A stretch of DNA of 64,000 bases from Candidatus Paracaedibacteraceae bacterium (GTDB lineage Bacteria; Pseudomonadota; Alphaproteobacteria; Paracaedibacterales; CAIOTO01): NCBI GenBank assembly GCA_030694965.1, contig JAUYTZ010000025.1:1-64000 (forward strand), read 5' to 3'. The translations under genes were made by a program, and so were the position numbers. A model generated the notes under the pieces. It was given only the letters and a program-made list of their open reading frames with translations, was not told where the DNA came from and searched no databases. Position 1 is the first letter of the stretch. Each line of letters starts with the position of its first letter. Of the stretch, positions 63,005 through 64,000 are shown one piece after another.

Positions 63005-64000
63005 TTGCTGACACCCATTCTAGCGCTAATTTTAGCTGATCTGGGCTTTAGACCAGCCCAAGAATGTGATTTTAAAAACGTAAAGGCAATATTAAATTAC
63101 TCAACGATGCCGGTCGGGAAAAGTGGCAAGAAGCCACTCCTTATAGAAAACAACCCTATATTGAAACCGAGGAACAGGCACGTGTATCTTCTGAAATAAA
63201 CAATAAACCTAGTCAAATAAATCCCTATAAATTGGTGACAAGAGGATTAATTTACAGATCTATTAACCTTGACGATAAAAATCATCAGTTTAAAATGACA
63301 CAAATTATTACACAAGCCGTTAATGATCTTTTTTCAACTCATGATATCAATAATATCACATGGGTATATAAAAAAACTAACAAATATTGCACAATCTAGC
63401 AATCCTATCACAGACAATATTACGAAGAAAACACATCGAAAGAACAGCAGAGAAGAATTTAAGCAAGAATTTTCATTGACCAGCACAAATAAAATAATTA
63501 GAAATAATTATTATTCTTTTATTAATGTATTTCTTCAACTTGATGAAAGCATAGATGAAGGGACTACACTAGGCATGGCAACAATTAATGAGATGGAAAA
63601 GCTGGCCTATCGTTCTTGCATGACAGCCATGACTTTATGTAATTGGTATTATCAAACCGATGCAAACAAACAAGAAATTTTTAGTGATTTATTGATTGTA
63701 CACTCTCCTCCTTTACGTCCCAACAATAAAAAATATTTCAATCCTCTCGATTGCGTTAAGGAATCCATAAGTCAGCTTAAACAGATAAATAATCAAAGCC
63801 GCATACACCAATCTTCTACAGCTTTTGAAGACGTAAGCTATATAGAGTTTGCTATGGTGAAGGTATTACCTTCTTATTTACGAGAAAAATACAACGAAGT
63901 TTTTAAAGAATTAAGTACGACTTCTTGGAGACTTCAAAGTGAAGAGAAAATATTACTCAATCTTAATAATATAGCCCTTTCAGCCGCGGCGGTAACTAGT
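63005..64000 (+). pseudogene. decayed long exported protein, frameshifted and running off the edge
   Basis: A TTG start at 63005 opens a signal-like LLTPILALILADLGFRPAQE frame. At the A5 run (63074-63078) the frame breaks; the next frame reads DAGREKWQEATPYRKQPYIE, NPYKLVTRGLIYRSINLDDK and on to WVYKK near 63375. At the A-run (63370-63376) the frame shifts again, and the third frame is open to 64000 (LTNIAQSSNPITDNITKKTH... MATINEMEKLAYRS). One A lost at the first run and one gained at the second restore one long protein. It has no recognised family and continues past the window. A sequencing error at homopolymers is the alternative. Confidence 0.6.

Noticed and set aside
1-64000. tRNA, rRNA, CRISPR, prophage or complete insertion sequence
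   Set aside because: Looked for tRNA T-arm motifs, spaced repeats, and transposase or integrase motifs; none found apart from the Rpn gene, which lacks transposon ends.

Overview
The window reads as chromosome of a low-GC, Gram-negative alphaproteobacterium that probably lives inside eukaryotic cells (Holosporales/Rickettsiales-like; an inference, since no rRNA is present to place it). The housekeeping genes fit this: GatCAB amidotransferase, two-subunit glycyl-tRNA synthetase, RNase J, BamA/Skp, LpxD/FabZ/LpxA and the succinylase DAP pathway. Around them lies an unusually large set of genes with Sec signal peptides whose mature parts look like host-directed enzymes or eukaryote-like modules. 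No rRNA, tRNA, CRISPR array, intact insertion sequence or prophage was recognised.

Layout: 0.3-9.8 kb holds an MFS carrier, a secreted protein of unknown function, a Sel1 remnant, an exported GNAT, a cyclic-nucleotide-binding MscS channel, MetNI, an exported deaminase-like protein and a Sel1-like protein. 10.1-12.8 kb is a TPP-riboswitch-controlled thiZXY operon for a thiamine precursor; thiY carries an in-frame palindromic repeat. 12.8-17 kb is the first exported cluster: a membrane protein, a broken small gene, a PD-(D/E)XK-like protein, an ADP-ribosyltransferase-like protein and a PLD-family protein. 17-28 kb is mostly core: SDF symporter, Rpn nuclease, RimI, a short GlyS, RlmB, RNase J, Skp and BamA. 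28.9-33 kb is a NodT-EmrA-EmrB tripartite efflux operon, followed by a large secreted ankyrin protein and truA.

37.8-41.2 kb holds a leader-like small ORF, DegP/HtrA, a triple-BON protein and an alternative oxidase. 41.4-43 kb encodes a RAP-domain protein resembling organellar RNA-binding factors. 43.1-46.2 kb is a second exported cluster with a trypsin-like protease. 46.4-54.5 kb is core again: glyQ, gatCAB, and dapD-hepT-mntA-dapE, in which a HEPN/MNT toxin-antitoxin pair sits inside a lysine/peptidoglycan operon. An F-box/LRR-like secreted protein follows.

55.8-62.9 kb is the lipid A cluster lpxD...fabZ-lpxA. It is split by about 4.6 kb carrying four exported proteins: one of unknown function, two paralogous Sel1 proteins and an M91/NleD-like zinc metallopeptidase. 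The last 80 bp of lpxD is present again immediately before fabZ, so the cargo is bracketed by a direct repeat of the lpxD 3' end. This is the clearest structural discovery in the window. The right end is a decaying gene with frameshifts in A-runs.

Overall, core genes alternate with islets of signal-peptide proteins carrying diverse enzyme folds, together with short decayed gene fragments and a family of roughly 106-113 bp palindromic repeats.
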